DNA from: Branchiostoma lanceolatum
Taxonomy: Eukaryota; Chordata; Leptocardii; Amphioxiformes; Branchiostomatidae
NCBI RefSeq assembly: GCF_035083965.1
Contig: NC_089727.1
Span: 9,987,501 to 10,051,500, forward strand
Direction of reading: 5' to 3'
DNA: 64,000 nt
Below are positions 1 through 13,220 of the stretch, piece after piece. A program made the position numbers and the translations under genes. Each line of letters opens with the position of its first letter. Positions within the stretch are counted from its first letter, which is position 1. A model generated the notes under the pieces. The model was not told where the DNA came from and did not search any database. It saw only the letters and a list, made by a program, of their open reading frames with translations.

Positions 1-8
1 TCCTACAG

Positions 9-3000
9 CAGTTCGGTGAAGCCAACCCACAGGCAGTGTCGGGAGTTGGCTCCTGCCAAAGACTGGTGGCACACGGCTTCAAAAATGTGAAGGAACGACA
101 TGGAAAGGTTTGTAGAAAGAACTCCTTTGGGATCAAACTATTAAGTAACGTTGCCAGTATTGCAACTATAACTGTTGGCATTGAACAAGATACTAGTAAC
201 CTTGAAAAGGCCACTAATGTCAGACAATTAAGTCGGTCATGGTAGGATTTTAGAACGTGCCGTGGGTAAAACGTTTTGACTGCAGCGTTTGTCTTAAGCA
301 TCCAAGAGTAAATGTTTTTGCAGAGTAAGACAGTTTCTTCAAAGTCAGCACTTCCATCTCTCTCCTCAAGTTTTCAATATCGTTGCTACATGATTGTGCA
401 CTTCAGGGACACATACCTGAATGGTTTTCATCCCATCAGAATACCTCACCATAATCTGTCTTCCAGTCAAAGCTATCTGAAAAGACACTGGGTGCTTACG
501 CAGCCTTCCGTGGGAAAGTGAATTTAGCTCCAACAATAGGATATGGCTGGTTGGCCTCAGCGGCCTGTAAAAGATTCATTCATTTCCTTCCCAACAAGCC
601 ATCAGCACAAATTGATGCTCTTTGAACAGTCCAAATTCAGTTACAATTGTATTTGGCGAGAGAGTCAGGCTTTCCTGCCTTCAAACAGATAGCAACATTT
701 GCACATCCAATCAACACTAATCAATACCCTCTCCCGCTAGGTTTTCCTGTAAGTCCTTTCTCAGGGATTCAAGCACTCCCTCCAGAGAGTCAGGAAAGTT
801 AAGCACCGGCTATTGAAAAGGGAGGTCTTTATTACTGGCCGTAAACTCAGATCAATATCTGACGGAGGGATGATCCTGACTTTATTACTACCCAAAGGCA
901 ATATGTCTCCTCGCCGCCGCATCCGCGAAATATCAGAGTAGAGTAGACGCTTGCCGAGGACCCAATCTTTGTTTCATGCATGAGAACATTTCACTTGATT
1001 CAAGCGAGATGAACGTAAATCCCAGGCGTCCCACAGTCTCTGGGCTGAGGGCTTCTCCCGGGGCCGTTCTGACATTCAAACTGCGCACTAGCCGTCGGAA
1101 AAATGAAGAAACGAAGAGCTTTTAGCTACGAAGGGCTCTTGAAGTGTGAACGTGGCTTGCAAAGAAAGCAGATGTGATTTATGTTCATAAGACATCTGGA
1201 GAGACACAGCAGGGGGAAAAGGTCTTCTGAGGCAGGGAAGATTGACAAACCAATTGCCTCTGTAATGTCAGTTCTAATTTTGACTTGTGAGTTTTGGTTG
1301 TGATGCATCTGTCAGGTTTGCCTGGTATCCTGAATGCCATAAAATACAGTTGATGTATTTTTTTCTTACAATGTCAGTTAATATTATATTCTGAGCTGTT
1401 ATAGATAAACCATTAGGAAATACATCAGGTACATGTTTTTTGTACCTGCTATATTTGAAGGGTTTTAAATTTGTATTTCCAGCAAAGTGCTCTAAGGCCA
1501 CACCATTTTGATTTCTTGGTTAACGGAATTTTAAAAAAAATGCTAGATTGGAAAATCAACATGAAAACAGAATCTCAGAGGAAAGTTTGTACTTTGGTGC
1601 ACACAATTTCAGGGAGTGAACAGGGTCAGCTGCAAGTTTTCACCCCAGCCTTCTGTTTTCATGACTTTTTTTTCTAAAATTAAGAAAAACTTGTTTATCA
1701 AGAAATTAAATTGGTGTGGCCTAATCATAACAGGACCTTTCTAGTGATCATCTGATGTAGCTTTTTTACTTTTGCAAACATTTGCATTTGTGATCGGCAG
1801 TATGTTTGAAAATGTAAAACTTTTACGGTTTCAGCCTTTTACTAAAAGGCCATATAAATCTAATTTCAATTTCACTTAGTTCCTGAGGCTATTGTGGCTT
1901 CCATCAAATCTAGTTTCAGGTTTTATGGTCGTAAACAAGATGAATGGAGTCTGAATCCACCACACAGGATACTAACTAGATGGTACTCAGCGTAAATCTT
2001 GTTCCAAAGCAAGGCACCATAGGATTTACATGTACTTCAGAAGTTTGAAAATTTGTGTTCAGAGGGATTGGAATCATTTAGAACTTGGGACTTATATAAG
2101 AAATAGAATCTGGACCAAAACGTTCTGGATCCTTTCCTAAAATCCACATTTTTCTTGCTTGAAAATATCCTAACTACTGTAGTCTTTGAACTACATGTAA
2201 GTCACTAACCAAACAGCAAACCTGCATGCTAGCTTTTTGGAAGCTTTAATTTTTTGGCAGAATTTCTAAGAAACATATCAGTGTGCATGAAACATATCCA
2301 GCAACTTGAAGGCAATCAGAGTTGGCACACTTCATCCCTCGCCCACACTGCTTTGTGACCCTTACAGTCCCGCACAAACATATTACAGCACTGGGGATGT
2401 GTGGCAACAAGCATCTTATGTAACATTACTGTTTGCAAGGGTTTGAATTTACATAAATGGAGCTGGAGTCTTCATGGTGGTTTTACGTTTGCGGTTGAAA
2501 CAATGGGGTTGGCAGGCAGAAGACAGAACAAGTATTTTCGCCATGGTTTTAAGTTGGCCATCAAAGAGGTCACCAGGAAAACTGCAACAATTAAACCACA
2601 GCAAAAATTTTAACATTTTCAGAATTGGAAATTGCATTAACACACACAGACAGACAGATGCCATGAGCTACAAGCCCAAAACAGTACTTCACTCCCATGG
2701 GGTGAAGTAATTAATGTACATGTACAGCCCAGTCTGATAAAGAACTTGAGTTTCGCCTCTAACAAGCACACAGCTGCAGTATCCCTGATAGTCATTTACC
2801 TCCAATTACCGGCCCCATCTGGAGCTCCAGATTACATGGACCAAACAAACACCACAGCATCCCTGCTTACCATTTGGGGGGATTAACTATTTATGTTCAT
2901 CCAGCTTAAGCCTCATGTTGGAATCACCATTCTTCATTTTAGTGCCAATAATGTAATGATTACCAGTGTGCCATATGTTCATTTGCACAGTGATAAAACT

Positions 3001-4719
3001 GTGTGCTCTGTTCCACATTGCTAATACTCTAGGACCTAAGTCCTAAAACCCCAATGCTGCTTATTGTTGATTGTAACAACTATTGCCAACTTTGTCAAGT
3101 GAATGTATCTGCTCAAAAATGAACTCAGAATTGTGATCTCAGACAGTGGGAAATGTTCAGAACAAAAGACGATAACTGGGGAGCTTCTGTCCATGACATC
3201 CGTTCACCGTATTTGGCTAATATAAGGGCATCAACTTCAATGTATTTATCTGGAATTTCCTCCACATCGGATAATGTAAGAAAAAATGGAAACTGGCAGT
3301 TCATAGCGTGATGGCATATGAAAATGGAGCGATTGCTGTAGATATAACATTGTATTACATTTGATGCCTATGGTTGAAATATTTATCTTATTTTGATTCT
3401 CAACTTTGCATTTTTTTCTGTATTCTTTCAAACCTAGGTGGACTCAAATTAGAGATTACTGGTTACATCTTAGGAAACATTGGTAAAAGAGCCCACTGAA
3501 TAGATCACCACTCTAGCCTGATACTGTTGTGATTTATTGAGCCGCTCTGCAAGGTGGACTAATTAGCTTAAGGCACACTTAACGATTGTTATGGCAGCCG
3601 GGATTGGCTCTGGGCGTCCAGATGAAGATGAATGGCTCCCCACCTTTGATACTTCTCCCAATACTTGGCCTGTTGTAATGCCATCAATCCTAGTCTAAAC
3701 AAACTAGATTAGATTCAGGATTGGTGTGGAATGATGTGACTCCCATGTTAATTATCTTTCCATAGTTGGAAAAGGTACCGGCAGTTTCATCTATTACAAA
3801 TTACAACTACTACTAGTATGTAGCCTGAAAGACCCTACTTCAAAATATGCTGCTCTTTGTACTAATGAAGCAAACTGTCTAAATCATGACAGGAGTAAGA
3901 TGGTGTTTCTGCCAACTTTGTAAAGTATTCTCTGCAGTTACTTTCATCTTGTAGCTATCAAATGTCATTCATTCACTAGTTGTGTTACTCAAATGTCAGT
4001 CACACCATCCCAAATACTGAACTGGCATTATGGTAGGTTTCCAGATTTCCCTATAGGGGAATGAATTCAATGAAAGTATAATGTCGTTTGCTCCATTTCT
4101 CATTCCCTTGTCATGTTTCAGTCCTTAATTCCATACCATCTGTCGCCTTCAGGAAGGTGTGGTCGTGGTGACCCTTGACCTCCATGTCCAGTCAGGTGAC
4201 AACTCCGGCCAACCAGAGGACATCTTCACCGTGGTGGTGCAGTTTGATGAGAACGAGGACACGGCCATGACTCTCCTGGGCTACGAGCGCGTTTCCAAAT
4301 ACGGGCACTACAGCAAGTGTGCCGACAAAGGCGTAAACGTGAAGTTGTGCGTTTGTTCTCTCAAAAAACCTCTCAAGCCTCCAAACGTCAACAAAGTTCC
4401 ACGATGGAACCTACACTATCCCATGGTGCTCGGCAGGAAAACCAAGGTGTCCGAGTTAGACAAAGGGTGCCTGTTTGCTCTGTACAGACAGAATGAGTCA
4501 GGGGTGTCCTTTGAACTGGCAAACGTGTGCCCGAGTTTTAGCTACACAGTGTGGTTTGACCTGGAGGTGTCCAACATGCACAGGTCAGTGAGAACCTCCC
4601 CTAAAAAGGACCTGAAGCCAGGAGATATCCAGTTTACTGTAGTACTGCTACAGACTAGAACTCATCACAGCTGGAGATGGACATACAAGACAAGATACAT
4701 GAGGAGGGACTATCCATGA
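9..4719 (+). CDS. 3' end of an unrecognised gene (last two coding exons)
   Basis: Two exons join in frame: 9-107 (33 codons, phase 0 at both ends, acceptor tacag, donor gtttgt) and 4153-4719 (acceptor ttcag, stop at 4717-4719). They encode about 221 C-terminal residues; the start lies left of the window. The large last exon opens with a Val-rich strand (GVVVVTLDLHVQSGD) and has alternating hydrophobic/charged stretches and several cysteines (CADKGVNVKLCVC), which suggests a soluble beta-rich domain. It ends in a basic tail (RYMRRDYP). There is no membrane segment. I do not recognise the family. The last exon is certain to be coding by its length and codon pattern; joining exon 9-107 to it rests on phase and splice signals only. 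Confidence 0.65.
108..4152 (+). other. 4-kb intron of the unrecognised first gene
   Basis: This is the stretch between the two exons of the first gene. It is AT-rich with only short open frames, none with recognisable domains, and no transposon termini that I could see. I see nothing else in it. Confidence 0.5.
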
Positions 4720-6020
4720 CTTCCTATATCATGGAAAATATTTCAAGTGTTGATTTTGGGAATTATTTCCTGATGAACCAAGTCTGGAAATTTGAAAGAT
4801 GTTATTTCTATGTAACGTTATCATAGGTCATAGTGTATTCATTGTTTGACATATATGAGAAATGGTCAGTGTCGCCAACCCAGAGTAATATATCTACATG
4901 TATCTGACTGGACATGTATTGTCATGTGGTAGAAAATCTCAGTCTATTTTTAAAGATTTTCCCCCATAGTACAGGTTGAGGTACAAAATGTGTACTAACA
5001 GCTTTCACTCAATACTACATATAATTCATAACAGACCTAAAATATAAATTTCTTAATCAAGGTAGAATCTAAATGTTGACATCTAATTTCTCTGAAATAT
5101 TGTCATCTTGTCCCAGTTGTATTTGATTTGTAAATCTTATAAGTCCACTGTATTTTTTTGTTAGATTATGATTTGGATAACTCACCACAGTATCAACCAC
5201 AGAATGTTCTAACACAGTGTGGGATGTAGAAGTCTATGTTTGAGTGTACAAGAGTGCAATCTGTAGTTATGTCAGGTAGCCTGTACAGTGCAGTGTAACT
5301 TGTGAGGGGTAGACATAGCTTTGTTCTATGATGCCAACGATATGGAATCACAATGTTTTCCTCTTGTTTGCCATAAATATTTGTGTTTATTGTTGAATGA
5401 ATAAAGCAGTTGCTCATCTTCTAATTGTCATCAGGATGCCATGAAATTTCAGTGTTGAAAAATGTGCCAGCCAATGTGAACATAAGTGGTTGTTGTTACA
5501 GATATCAGAAACTACCACAACACAATTCTTATGCTACCTGAATGAATTCTATGTGTTTCCTACCATGTATGAAATGTGTACCCAGGTAGTATATAGGATA
5601 GGGCTAATTGTGTACTGTCAAAATTGTGTAACCTAGATTTTAGATATGAATAGCTATGTTGGTATCAGGGACAAAGGTAAGATTTTAATTTTTAGAATTA
5701 TTCATATTTTGCGTAGTAAGAAGCCTGGTGCTGCTATGTGACATTTTGATGGGATATCTTACCACACAAGGGAATACATTCCACATCTTACATCGGACTA
5801 ATCTCACTTTGTTTGTTTTTTCGTCCAAACTTGTGTCCTTATATATATGAGTGAACTCTTTCGTGGAGGAGTTCGCATGTACTAGCAGTTAATTTCAAGA
5901 CATTTCGATTTATTGCAACACAGACTCAAATTTGGATGTCACAGAGAAATAAAAGTTTCATGGCATATCTGTTAAACAAAATCTGATGAATGAACGTTCA
6001 TTTTTTCAGAATAAAAGCCA
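4720..6020 (+). other. Long 3'UTR of the first gene with several poly(A) signals
   Basis: This AT-rich non-coding stretch follows the stop codon. AATAAA signals are seen at 5400-5405 and again near 5947 and 6011, so the transcript may end at alternative sites. No protein-coding signal is seen. Confidence 0.45.
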
Positions 6021-8761
6021 TCTAACTATTGTAAATTCACTATTGTCTTTGGGTTGAATTGTGTGTACCTCCAGCGAGGTTTAAGTAGATGAAATTAACA
6101 TTATGTGTGTGGAGGGGGTGAGCAAAGCTACACTGAAAGTAGAATTGTAATCTTGAACCACAATCTGTATGAAAATCAAGTTGGCTTGGCAGGGTAGGGT
6201 TAACAAGCCAACCTATTTTATTACCTATTCTTCCCTTGGGAATATTGGGTGATCCTGAAATCATTGACCATGTCGAAACTGATAGCCGATCTCTTCTGTA
6301 GCTGGCTTTCTTCACACGTTACAGAATTAAGGTTAGAGCTTTCGACCCGTACACTATACGATACCCATCTCAATTACCTGAGTTTTATCTTTTATCGCTG
6401 CATACTTAACCCTCCACGCTGGGGGCAGTTAAATTATCTAGCCGGAGCTGCGCTGGTTTCTAAGGCGTGTTTCGGTGGCTTGAGCAACAAAGGCCAACCC
6501 ACCTGTCTGGGGTAGCTAGGATTACCTACCAAAACAACACCGCATTCAAATAGATCGGCTAACAAAGTGACGCGGAGACCCTACACAAAAGGGGAAGGAA
6601 AACAATATGCGTGCCGGGTCCGTAACTATCAATGAACCAGGTGAGTCGGCAGGGCACCCCCTCTGAGCCACCGGGAAACATCGCCAAGGAGTTATATTTA
6701 TGAGCAGGACCGCTCCGTTGGCGAGAACGTGTACCCACAACTGAAGGACAAGACCAGGACCTATAGCACGTGCCGTGAGGGCGGCCGTCTCCAAGCTTGG
6801 TGTTTCCAGGTATGTTTAGGTATCAATGAATGAATGCACGGGAATATGCCTTCCTGTCATTACATTGTCTACGACCTGAATACAAGAAAACTGAAAAGAC
6901 GTTTCTAGATACGTATTCTAAAAGGTTGGACCATGGGGACTTTCGTTGCGGCATGCTTAATATTAGATAATAACGATATAGTACTCGGGGGACCCGTTAT
7001 CTTGTTTGGGACAGTTATGTCTACCAGGGACGTAACTTTCATGTTAATCAGAGGCGTTGTTTATATTTAGATATATGGTTATAACAAACAGCAAAGTTTA
7101 GTCAGTTCGACCATGGAAATTATGGACTTCTTGGTACGACTAAGCAGCAGGTTCCAAGGACATGCAGCTTGTTGTGTCTTACCGTGTCTTAACTACCGGG
7201 GCGCGTCTCGTTGGAATGCTAGGCAGATATAGGGGTACTTTATATGATGGACTGTAGATGGTGCAAAGAGATCGTTCTTATAACTCCTCCCGCATAGCAA
7301 TTATCGATGTTCTAAAGGCCGAGTCTGTCAAGATCCAATGCAACTCTAAATGGTTCGCCCTAAAGCGTGGTTCTGCATGCGGTATTTTCGCCTGATTACA
7401 ACCCCCATTGGACACAGCAAGTAATGACCACCTGTCCAGAACACATTGATCTCACAACCGAAGAAGGGTAAAGTCGGAGGTGATAGACTTTGGGGGCAAC
7501 ATCCCTTTTCGATTTTTTCCAAGCGTAATTGCACGCAATTTCCCCCGGCGTACGCTCTCACTTGATCCTTCGTCAAGTCGTAGATAAATTTCCCATCTCG
7601 TTAACTACGTTTCCGGCATTTCTATAAAGTTAACGGGCCTCACGATTCTTGTGCGGAAATTCAGAGATTATTCTACAGTTAGCGGGTTTGAAGTATGACC
7701 AAAAGCTGTGCAGAATTTTGATTCACTGAGAAATGGTTGTGTGTGCTGTGTACTATATATGGCCGACCTGTATTGCAGACGACACTCTATACCCTCGCCG
7801 GTAACCAGGTAACGGGCCTATCGCGTGCCGCCGGCCGTGGACAGGTAAAACATGGGGCCTGGACACGCTAGTCGCCACTGAATGCAGGGCAACCTGCCAC
7901 ATGAAGAAAAGCCCTGTCATTTGCCACGACGGAATTTGCGTGACTCGTCAAATTCTGCCGCATGGGAAATTTCTCAGTCTAGTTTATACTGGTAAATCGT
8001 CTCAAGGAATATGTTGAGGAATTATAGCTAGCGTCAGTTTCTAAGTCACAAATGCTTAAATTCTATTCATCTATGGGTGCAAATAATTATCTTCTTACTA
8101 AATATCCTCTGTAGAAGGGACATTGATTAAATTCGTTTGAAAGTGGAGGACTGTATCAACAATTAGACCTAAGCTCAATTTCAGCTTACTGAATGCAAAG
8201 CTCGTATAAGAAAACAGTTTGCCGTGATTTATTAGCAGTCTTTGATTATCATTGTACCATAAAACACCGCCTCGGTACCAGTGTACACTGGGGGCACCGG
8301 GTATAGAGTAGATGCCAGCCTGATAAAGAGTTGGATTTAGTTAAAGCAAACATTGTTTTCTGTAAAGCACACATCGTTCTTTGTTAGTGATCTGGTACTA
8401 GCTGACACGTCTATATTAAAGCTGCTGGCACAATAGTATGTATATATTTATCTTCACCTTTTAAGCACGAACATTTGGACGTGATAACTCTATATGTATT
8501 GACGATACAAATGCGTTAGTGTTAAACTTTGGCTCTTTATCAGCACATAAATGGCGGACATAAAAGATTTCCTTAGTATATTGGGTGGAAGATACATTGT
8601 AGAAGCATTTATGCAACAACCAGTGCATGTGCAATGGGCATGTGCAATGGGACTTCTCCGAAAGATCCATGGTGCCTTTGATCAGGGAATTTTTGTCAGT
8701 GTCAAGATCAAGACCAAGATGTCACATTCGTTAAGACGACCTTATTTGTTTCACTCTACAG
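6021..8761. other. Gene-free spacer with a CpG-rich island-like block
   Basis: No coding exon is supported here. From about 6250 to 7700 the sequence is much richer in CpG and closer to even base composition than the AT-rich flanks, like an unmethylated or foreign segment. A short frame opens at ATG 8551 (preceded by cataa) but has no supported continuation into the next gene. The 5'UTR exon(s) of the next gene may lie near 8.5 kb. Confidence 0.4.
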
Positions 8762-8796
8762 GGGCGGTGTAAAAGTGTCATCTGAAGGGCACAGCC

Positions 8797-11700
8797 ATGT
8801 TTCTGGAGGTCAACGAGAACAAAATGAGGGTGTCCAGCAACCATCTGGGCGGACTGGCCCCTCAGCTCAAGCGGTACAGGAGGTACGGTATATCTAGCTT
8901 CTTCTTCTTACACCGTGATCATATTAACAAAACAATGCATATGCATTGGTCGAATTTCATGAATATGACAATAAGCACCACTTGGGGACACTCATGTGTG
9001 ATATTGCATCTTTCCCCCAAAAATTACAACGAGTGACGTCAGTCCCAACTTGTATCGCCCGCACAAACAGTGCCTTTAGATATTAATTGTAAGATATGTA
9101 ATGTGTAGAATGTAGATACACATGGTAATTTATTAAATGAATGAATGAATGTATGAAACGACAAAACGAACCTTTGTGGTGGATACAGTAATTTGAGGCA
9201 TAATCAATGTAAACATTAAGCATTTGCTTGATGGTATTCCCACCTTTTTTCACCAAAGCAAACGAGAGTAACTTCAATGTCTTCAATGTTATCTTTTTCC
9301 CTCTCCATCCTCAGCCAGCCTACCAAGCCGCTTGACTTGACCCTGAAGCCTAGCGAGACGCTGCCCTCCCACATCGCTACTCTGGAGTATTTCAACAGGA
9401 AGAACCTGCACAGTGTGGAGACGGAGGTTCACAACATGCTACCTTCTCAGGACAGTCAGTATTGTCAATATTATGGTCAATACGATAACGTTATGTGTTA
9501 CTGTCAGTCTTGTCTTTTCAACGTGGAAAATTGATGCTGGCGATGCAATTTTACATATTACTAAGGTCTGTAGTTTCAAACATAGGACTACAGAACCTCT
9601 TTGCATGCTGTCCTATCCCTAAGAGTGTTGTTAGGCCTGAATTTATTTTGTTTCCCCTTTTCAATGAACACGCTGAAAGCTTCCTTTACGTCAGTTCTAA
9701 CGATTCTCTATAATACCTTTGGTTGGTTTGTTTGAACCCACGAGACGATCAAATTGGCATGCAAGCGGTCCCCCGAAAGTGCGAAATGGAACGAAATGGA
9801 ACGAAATGGAACGAAATGGAACGAAATGGAACGAAATGGAACGAAATGGAACGAAATGGAACGAAATGGAACGAAATGGAACGAAATGGAACGAACTAAA
9901 ACATATGTAACATTATGAAATGTAATACCAGTAGATAGCGAAATATAAGGAACGTTGTAACATTCACAGTAGACGGGAACAGGAAGCAAATACATAATAT
10001 AACGTGTTTTATTTCTTGAATCTGTTTGGTAATATTAAATACAACGTTTTTGCCGCGTTTGTGTGGCTAGATTCTTCCCTGAAAATGGGAGAGCCGCGTG
10101 CAAAGCGCTCGGCCGCTCTTCCTTGATTTTGCCAACTATCTGCAAATGAACTGCTGCAAATAGCAGCGAAAACCAGCAAATGGAACTGAGTATCGAAGTA
10201 AGGACTAGATTATACATAAGTTGGTGGTAACATTGCATCTCGTAATTCACCAAGAGGGCATGAGGCAAGCGTAATTTCATTATTCATACAGCGTGTTTGC
10301 GTGTTGTGTGAACTGTGAAATACACATCCTGCTCGTTCACACCCTCCCTTTGTTTTGTCGTGAACAAGTAAGCAAGTAAGAGATGTCTCCAGAGGTAGTT
10401 CTCAGTCCACGTCCGTGGTTGAATGGAGTGTGAAATTTTACATTGGTGACGCAGCGCAGAGCTGCATTTGCATATCATTAGCGGAGGGGTCCATTCTCCG
10501 ACAGCCGACCAGCCGAACAATTGGTTGTATAAAAATCGTTGTTGCGGAGATATGCATATGATACGTACTAGTTATGGACTAAAACCGTATGTTAATAAAA
10601 CTTGGAAGTCGGAGTTTGATTCAACCTGTCGGTAGCACACCCACGTACACAGTTCCGATGCGCTGGCAACATTGGCGGTCATTTGCATGCGGGGCTCCAT
10701 TTGCAACACGCAAACACACTTTATAAATAAAAAAATTACGCTTGCCTCATGTCCTCTTGTTGAATTATGAGATGCTATGTTACCACCAACTTCTGTATAA
10801 TCTAGTCCTTACTTTGATACTCAGTTCCGTTTACTTGTTTTCCCTGCTATTTTCAGCAGTTCATTTGCAGATCGTTGGTAAACACAAAGGAAGAGCGGTG
10901 GATCTCTTTGCACGCGGCGCTCCCATTTTCAGGGAAGAATCTAGCCACACAAACGCGGCAAAAACGTTGTATCTAATATCATCAAACAGATTCAAGAAAT
11001 AAAACACGTTATATTATGTATTTGCTTCCTGTTCCCGTCTACTGTGAATGTTACAACGTTCCTTATATTTCGCTATCTACTGGTATTACATTTCATAATG
11101 TAACACATGTTTTAGTTCGTTCCATTTCGTTCCATTTCGTTCCATTTCGTTCCATTTCGTCCCATTTCGTTCCATTTCGTTCCATTTCGTTCCATTTCGT
11201 TCCATTTCGTTCCATTTCGTTCCATTTCGTTCCATTTCGCACTTTCGGGGGACCCCATGCAAGCACTTCTTTTCATTGAGGTCATGAGCGAAGGGTCAGA
11301 TAAAATATCACGATATACAAATTACATAATTTAAGTCCTAATAACTCTATCAACATATGCCATCTACATATATATGGCACAAAACATGTAACGAAAGCTG
11401 ATTTATGGTCCGTGTCCGTTCACTATCATTTCCTCTCACCGATACAGCTATCAACGAAGAGACTGCGCTCATCGAGTGGAACACCAAGCCATGGCACTAC
11501 GGAGTGACGTTAGCTCACTTCTCTTACGCAGACGAACCAACTTCCCACGGCTCCCGTCTGCTACCGCCTTCAACGAAAGCCCCTGAAAAATCGCCCGAGA
11601 CTGACCAGAAAACGCCATCTACGGATGACACTTTGCAAACAAAGGCACTGGAAGAGGATAGAGACATACCTTCCTCTGAAGGGAGGAGCAAAGAGGAAAT

Positions 11701-11869
11701 TGTTGCATCTGCTACGAAAAGATCCTTTGGGATGGCGGTAAGGGACGTGAAGTTTGCCACGACGCCCAAGCTGATCTGCAAGGTTCTTCAGGCCAACCAA
11801 GTCATGTTCTTTCAGGACGATTTCGCAGAAGCCGCCATGGAAATGGAAAGAAAGTCGCGAGGAGCGTAG
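8797..11869 (+). CDS. Unrecognised 215-aa protein, three coding exons
   Basis: Coding exons are 8797-8882, 9315-9454 and 11448-11869; phases 2 and 1 match at both junctions and the sum is 648 nt including the stop. The first coding exon probably begins at 8762 (acceptor ctctacag); an in-frame TAA at 8770 makes ATG 8797 the start. The N-terminal half is rich in polar and charged residues (for example LEYFNRKNLHSVETEV). A motif WNTKPWHYGV follows at the start of the last exon, then a Ser/Thr/Pro/Glu-rich linker, then a conserved-looking tail (KLICKVLQANQVMFFQDDF). No signal peptide or membrane segment is evident. I cannot name the family. AATAAA at 12042-12047 is a fitting poly(A) signal. Confidence 0.7.
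9781..9890 (+). repeat. 10-bp tandem repeat, 11 copies (acgaaatgga)
   Basis: There are eleven head-to-tail decamers; the first differs by one base (gcgaaatgga). They form the subterminal part of the left arm of the foldback element. The open frames read through them on both strands are repeat artefacts. Confidence 0.95.
11121..11240 (-). repeat. 10-bp tandem repeat, 12 copies, inverted relative to the left arm
   Basis: There are twelve decamers of tccatttcgt, the complement of the left-arm unit. One variant unit (cccatttcgt) lies at 11161 and the final unit ends in c. The copy number differs by one from the left arm. Confidence 0.95.
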
Positions 11870-13220
11870 GTAGGGAACGAGACTGAAGGGCAAGAGGAAC
11901 GGGGACGAGAGCTAGAGCTACTATGAACAGAAATTTCGGAAAAGATATTTTGAACATGAATCCGTTTAAGGGCTCAAACTTTATTGTACTGACATAAGCA
12001 TAATTAGATAGTTTAGGGCGGAATAGATGAACGCCCGCTCCAATAAAGTGAATGCAAATTGAAAGAAATCATCATGCTTTACCAGAGATCATTGCACAGG
12101 AGACAGTTATCATGTTCAGACTTTATTCACTTTGTCTCAAATTCTAGTAAGGAACTTAGATGCTACTGTACTTCCTAAATCAGCTCCGAAGGGTGAATAT
12201 GTGCACTGCATCTAAATGGCACATAGAATATGGATATAGCAGCACACCCTTAAATATGGATATAACCTCTTCATCATAAATTATACAATCGCGTATAGCT
12301 CTCTTAGGACCCATTCAAAGCTCCATATCTGTTATACGTACACATACATCATTCTTTCATACCTAATATTTACTATTTATGGACATTTCCATTCAATGTC
12401 TCTCATAAAAATGTTGATCAACAATTTGTATACTTAAAATTGGAAACAGGCATAAAATAGATTTGACTAAATTAAACATTGATTTGCCTTCAAAACATAC
12501 TCAGTCTTGTAGGCCCACAGAACTTCACTATAATTCAATTTACATATATATGCCACAGCATACAAATCAAACAATGGAGTGCTAAAACAACCTGAATGCT
12601 GCAAGTAGAGTTGTAAATTTGCACTGACCTACAGCGGCCACTAAATGTATATTGCATTCATCTATTATATTCACTAATGTTTTATTGCTTTTACAGCTGC
12701 AATGATATTCATTGAGGACATCACTGAATAAAATAAGCTGCCTGGAAAGAATACACATCTTTTCTATTTATTGCACTATCATAGTTATCCATGTACTTGT
12801 AACCTAAGAATCATACCAAGCTACCTTTAGATTGATGAATATTACCTAAACAGCTCCAGTTTCAAACTAGTTAACCTTACCATTGAACATCTGTGAAACA
12901 TGTTCTGTCCACATATCTTAGCACAAGAATGAGTCTACTTTTATTGCCAGTCATACTGTAGAGCTGCTCAGAGTATTTGAAGACTGTCAAATGGGCGCGC
13001 AGCCCTACCTATAACTTAATTACTTATGTTTGAAACCTTCAAATAGGACATTTCTAAACTATGTTTCACTGGAGTAGTAACCTGAAACCAATTTTTCTAC
13101 CAATCCTTAACAAAATTTCCACAACCATGCAAAACAGCTCCAGGGTATGCATCGTAAGCACTTCTCCAAGATATATTCCATTGTTACCCGTTCACACCAC
13201 TGCCACTGTGCAGGTGCTAA
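11870..13220. other. Convergent 3' flanks of the 215-aa gene and AGA
   Basis: No coding exon is seen. AATAAA at 12042-12047 suits the + gene. Several TTTATT motifs (for example near 12120, 12765 and 12936) read as AATAAA on the minus strand and could end AGA transcripts. The rest is AT-rich sequence without recognisable repeats. Confidence 0.4.

Larger units (their letters stand above)
9767..11255. mobile_element. Foldback-type DNA transposon with about 540-bp inverted arms
   Basis: Two long inverted arms (9767-10305 and 10705-11255), which I judge by eye to be over 90% alike, surround a 400-bp unique centre with no transposase frame. The termini read GGTCCCCCGAAAGTGCG and its complement. 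Each arm holds a subterminal 10-bp tandem array (acgaaatgga). The 9-bp direct repeat CATGCAAGC lies immediately outside both ends (9758-9766 and 11256-11264), as expected for a target-site duplication. It sits in intron 2 of the 215-aa gene. Drosophila FB and Galileo elements share this architecture; the superfamily here is inferred. Confidence 0.85.

Noticed and set aside
8551-8772. Frame starting ATGGCGGAC as a possible first exon of the 215-aa gene
   Set aside because: The next exon has an in-frame TAA at 8770 in the required phase, so this frame cannot join through the best acceptor. It may be 5'UTR or chance.
9708-11279. Open frames with repeated RSISFHFVPF-type peptides on both strands
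   Set aside because: They are translations of the 10-bp tandem arrays in the foldback element, not genes.
11524-11893. Minus-strand frames opposite the last exon of the 215-aa gene
   Set aside because: Shadows of the plus-strand exon, whose phase and splice sites are consistent.
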